Source: Rattus norvegicus
Lineage: Eukaryota; Chordata; Mammalia; Rodentia; Muridae
DNA: 64,000 bases
Direction of reading: 5' to 3'
Assembly (NCBI RefSeq): GCF_036323735.1
Contig: NC_086031.1
Coordinates: 42,318,725-42,382,724, forward strand
The position numbers were made by a program, and so were the translations under genes. Each line of letters begins with the position of its first letter. Position 1 is the stretch's first letter. Below the pieces are notes generated by a model. The model saw only the letters and a program-made list of their open reading frames with translations. It ran no database searches and had not been told where the DNA came from. Shown piece after piece: positions 60,893-64,000 of this stretch.

Positions 60893-63291
60893 CTGGAGAA
60901 CACAGTTTGTCCTCAGTCCAGAACCAGACTCTTACACATGTCTGCTACTTACACATTGTCTTGTTTCCTCTCCGAAAGCTTCTAGACTAGAACCACACCT
61001 TAAAGCCAATATCAGTGTGCTGCTCAACTCCCTTCTTACCAGGATGCTTTAGGCATAGCTGCCTTGAAAAACTAAGAAACCCAGCAGATACTGTGATTTT
61101 AATAAGGCACCCTACATATTATCAATGCTTGTTAATATAACTTTTAATCACCGCCTATCATCCTTTTCAGGAATCCCTCTTCCCACCTTCTGAGGCGTCT
61201 ATGCTGCTATCCCAGCCTGAAACTTGCAGTCTTCCTGCCCGCATTTGACCACTAGGATTTAAGTGTGTGTCACCACGCTCAGCTAGACCCGATTTCTACT
61301 CCTTTTTAAATTATTCTGAAGAGTTACAGGTAGGTTTAGCCAGCTGATGTGGGTGCTCAGGGAGAGTAGTGCATGCTCATAACATTGAACTCTCCCTCTA
61401 TCTCTTACTTCTTTTTTATGAAGGGTCATACCAGGCCTCTCACATGTCAGGTAGATTCTATTTCTAACTAAACTAAAACTAGGAACAGGTCAAAGCCTGT
61501 GATGGTGTATATATCCCGAAACATCAGCACTCAGGCGGCAAAGGCACAAAGACCTGACTTCTAGGCCAGTGTGGGCTTCACTGTGAGACACAATCTCTAA
61601 GTTAACAAACACCAAATATCTAAACATAATTCATCTGGGGATTTTCTCAGTAAAAATAATGTAGAACACACCATCTGTCTTTTCTCTTTCAGCCCCTAAG
61701 CAATTTTTGCCAAACAAAATAGAAAAGAAACTTCAAGTAAGACTGTATTGGATTGGGGGTGGGAGTGAGGTACAAGGTGGTGCTAGTGGGCTGGCTGAGA
61801 ATTTACCATATAGCCACGTATGAATGAAGCCAACAGGGTGAAAAGAAAAAGTCAGAGAGCACCCAAACAGGGGCAGACACCATAAAAACCCACCCAAAAG
61901 TAAGGTCCAAAAGCTGCCCGCTCAGCTTTTATCTAAATTCTGCTTATTTTAGGAAAAGTCCCTCCCTTGCCGCTAGCTCTCCTCAACTACAATTATGACC
62001 ACGTGTCAAAGCACACAAACTCATCCAAAACCTGCAGACACAGGCACTGTTCCTCTGCTGCGGGTACTCACGTAGTGTGTGAGACGATGAACAACCTTCT
62101 CTATGATCCTCTTCTTATTTATGAGCTCTTCTTCAGAGTCGATTTCCGACTCGATTTCCTTCAGGTACCAGTTGACCAGCTCGCTCCTCTTTAGGGCTGA
62201 CTCATCCTCCTCTGCAACAAAGCACATTTAAAAGGACTGACCCCTAGCAAACTGCACTGCTGATTTTAGAAACTTGCAAAACAAGGTGAAGAATAAAGAC
62301 CAGTGGTCTTAGAACATGTGCTTAGTATGTACTAATTCCTGGATCCAATCTTCATGCACAGATATAAAATCTCATGGATTTGTAAGCACCCCCATCAGAG
62401 CATTTCGTTTTGACTTCAAGTACTAGGTGACCCTGGCCGTGAAAGTCTGCAGCACAGACTGGCATTTTGCATGGTGACTTAAGCCTAGAAGCCACCAGAG
62501 TTGGCCTTGGAACTTTCTGTTCCTAGAACACATGCTGGGCAGCTCACAACCTACAGTAACTCCAGCCCTGGCGGGGCCCAGTCCCCCTTTTGGTCTTAAT
62601 GGGCACCCATACACAAATGCCTATAAACACACAAAAGAATTAACTACAACACTAACAGATGATGGTTCATCCTCCCACCCATGAGTAACTGGCAAACCGT
62701 GACTGATATGAAATCATGGCAAAGCAGTTAAGGGTAAAAAGTGGGCAAGTGTCCCACCAACCAGGTACATCAGGGAAGGTTCTACTACACTGTGGTGTTC
62801 TATAGATAAAACATAAATACCCTGGCGAGACATCTGTTGGGAAGAAAGCAACTATAGTAATTTCCGCCTGCAAAGCTGTTCTTCATGTGAGCGATCTAAA
62901 GATTCTGCTTCAAAATCATAAGCTAAATACAGGAACACCTGCATTTATGTTCTGTATCGTAGAATGATCTGTAAGCTTCTGACAAGGAACTTGTAGGGAA
63001 GCTATGCCAACCCTACCCAAGTCTCCTTCCTAAAGTGAGCCAACCTAAGCGATCGATCACCTCTCCTGACTTCCGATAGAACACAACACCGGAAGTGGCG
63101 GGAACAGCAAATAAATAGCGTGGGGTACATCTCACCTTCTTCCATTTTCCTGAGGTGAAGCACGATGAGGTTAGAGATTCGGCAGTATTCAGCAAAGCCC
63201 AGCCTAAGGGAGGGCTTGGGAACGGTCTCCTGACTGGCATCTTCACCAGAGCCATTGAACCCGTTCACAGGGGCAGGGCTGTCAGCATGAC
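60776..63291 (-). CDS. Mcm6: DNA replication licensing factor MCM6, 3' three coding exons
   Basis: MCM6 is one of the six subunits of the MCM2-7 replicative helicase. Only the C-terminal 137 or so residues fall in the window, from exons 63136-63291, 62072-62211 and 60776-60892, which join in frame. Seen: SLRLGFAEYCRISNLIVLHL, SELVNWYLKEIESEIDSEEE, RIIEKVVHRLTHYDHVLIEL and an acidic tail ending NPNYLLED. This is the MCM6 C-terminal winged-helix region, known to bind CDT1 during licensing. The AAA+ motor lies upstream of the window. The gene is in tandem with Lct. Confidence 0.97.
60893..62071 (-). other. Mcm6: Mcm6 last intron
   Basis: About 1.2 kb. A degenerate B1-like stretch lies around 61490-61600; otherwise unique. 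No alternative exon was recognised. Confidence 0.6.
62072..62211 (-). CDS. Mcm6: Mcm6 penultimate coding exon
   Basis: 140 nt, acceptor ttgttgcag, donor gtgagt. It encodes EEDESALKRSELVNWYLKEI through VVHRLTHY. Confidence 0.96.
62212..63135 (-). other. Mcm6: Mcm6 intron
   Basis: About 0.9 kb with only a weak SINE-like stretch around 62470-62640. Confidence 0.6.
63136..63291 (-). CDS. Mcm6: Mcm6 third-last coding exon
   Basis: 156 nt, acceptor ccttag, donor gtgaga. It encodes HADSPAPVNGFNGSGEDASQ, then SLRLGFAEYCRISNLIVLHL. Starts with the last two bases of a codon and ends in phase 1. Confidence 0.95.
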
Positions 63292-64000
63292 CTAAGGAAG
63301 GAAGTAACCACCTAAGTCCTCTCCTTGTGCCTTCAACATCTAGAACCCACGTACATACTCTCTGTGCCTAATACAAACTTCAGAAAACAATCATTTTGTA
63401 ACTAAATCCGAAAAAAACTAAAATCCTACCAGTGACGACAACTGGTTTGAGGAGAGTGTCAGGACGGGGACAGAGCTGGTATTGATAGCATTTGCAGCAG
63501 GGCATGGCAGCACACACCTATACTTTGTGCATGTAAAAGGCTGGACCAGATTTAAGACAACTTTAGGCTACCCACCTAGTGAGACATTTCAATATGATGG
63601 CGAGGTTTAAAAATCTTTAAATTGCTACTACGTACATGGATACACGCTAGCATGTCATAATGTATGCACAGATCAGAGGACTCAGCCCTCCTGCCTTCAC
63701 ATGCTAAGAGCACCAGGTTCCCAGGTGAGGGCAGTTACCCACTCAACCATCTACTGACCCAAGAAGACATTTTAAATTCAAGAGCTAAATAGAATATTGT
63801 AAGTAAGAGTAGAGGATGAGGACCTGCCCATTTTGATGTGCTTTCTTTTGGTCTTCCCAGCGTATATACTCTGTACAGCTACTTAACTGTGCTCCAGCTT
63901 ACAGTTAATGTAAATCCCGTTTGATACATCCATTCACATCCATTGACAAGTGTGCCAGCAGCACGACACCCACAGGAGATGAGCAATCTCCTCACCATTG
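63292..64000 (-). other. Mcm6: Mcm6 intron (to window edge)
   Basis: No exon was recognised. Old SINE-like sequence occurs near 63500-63600 and 63640-63770. The next upstream exon must lie beyond the window. Confidence 0.6.

Noticed and set aside
60445..64000. Lactase-persistence type enhancer in Mcm6
   Set aside because: The human element is in a more upstream Mcm6 intron about 14 kb from Lct. Only the last Mcm6 introns are here, so it is outside the window.

Overview
This is mammalian nuclear DNA from a rodent, almost certainly rat (Rattus). It has GT-AG introns, no bacterial-style gene packing, and dense B1, B2/B3 and L1 repeats. At least fourteen ID SINEs, many with intact target-site duplications, point to rat, where ID elements expanded most. 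The species call is an inference from repeats and from recognising the proteins.

Three genes are present, in the order known for the mammalian lactase locus. (1) About 1-6.0 kb, + strand: the last three coding exons of Ubxn4, an ER-anchored UBX-domain cofactor of p97/VCP. (2) 15.7-58.2 kb, - strand: the complete Lct gene (lactase-phlorizin hydrolase). All 17 coding exons can be placed, their phases agree throughout, and together they encode 1,929 residues. (3) 60.4-64.0 kb, - strand: the last three coding exons of Mcm6, encoding the C-terminal winged-helix region of a replicative helicase subunit. Ubxn4 and Lct are tail to tail; Lct follows Mcm6 in the same direction, about 2.3 kb downstream.

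The Lct product has a signal peptide, a half-size GH1 domain I, a full-size GH1 domain II that lacks its nucleophile, two complete GH1 domains (III and IV), a transmembrane helix and a short tail. Its proximal promoter keeps the CDX2 (CE-LPH1), TATA-like, HNF1-like and GATA arrangement known for lactase. The human persistence enhancer lies in an Mcm6 intron about 14 kb upstream of the gene, beyond this window.

The 6-15.7 kb interval between Ubxn4 and Lct is repeat-filled. It holds tandem SINEs sharing one target site, a roughly 390-bp purine array grown from an ID tail, and a class II endogenous retrovirus remnant with one LTR and a lysine-tRNA primer site. The Lct introns hold many SINEs, CA/TG arrays, a perfect 4 x 52-bp tandem repeat, and a 104-bp inverted repeat (97% identical) bracketing exon 6. 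I found no new multi-gene system. The most testable observations are the inverted repeat round exon 6, a 20-nt candidate poison microexon in intron 3, and a TG/CG tract abutting the exon 8 branch point.
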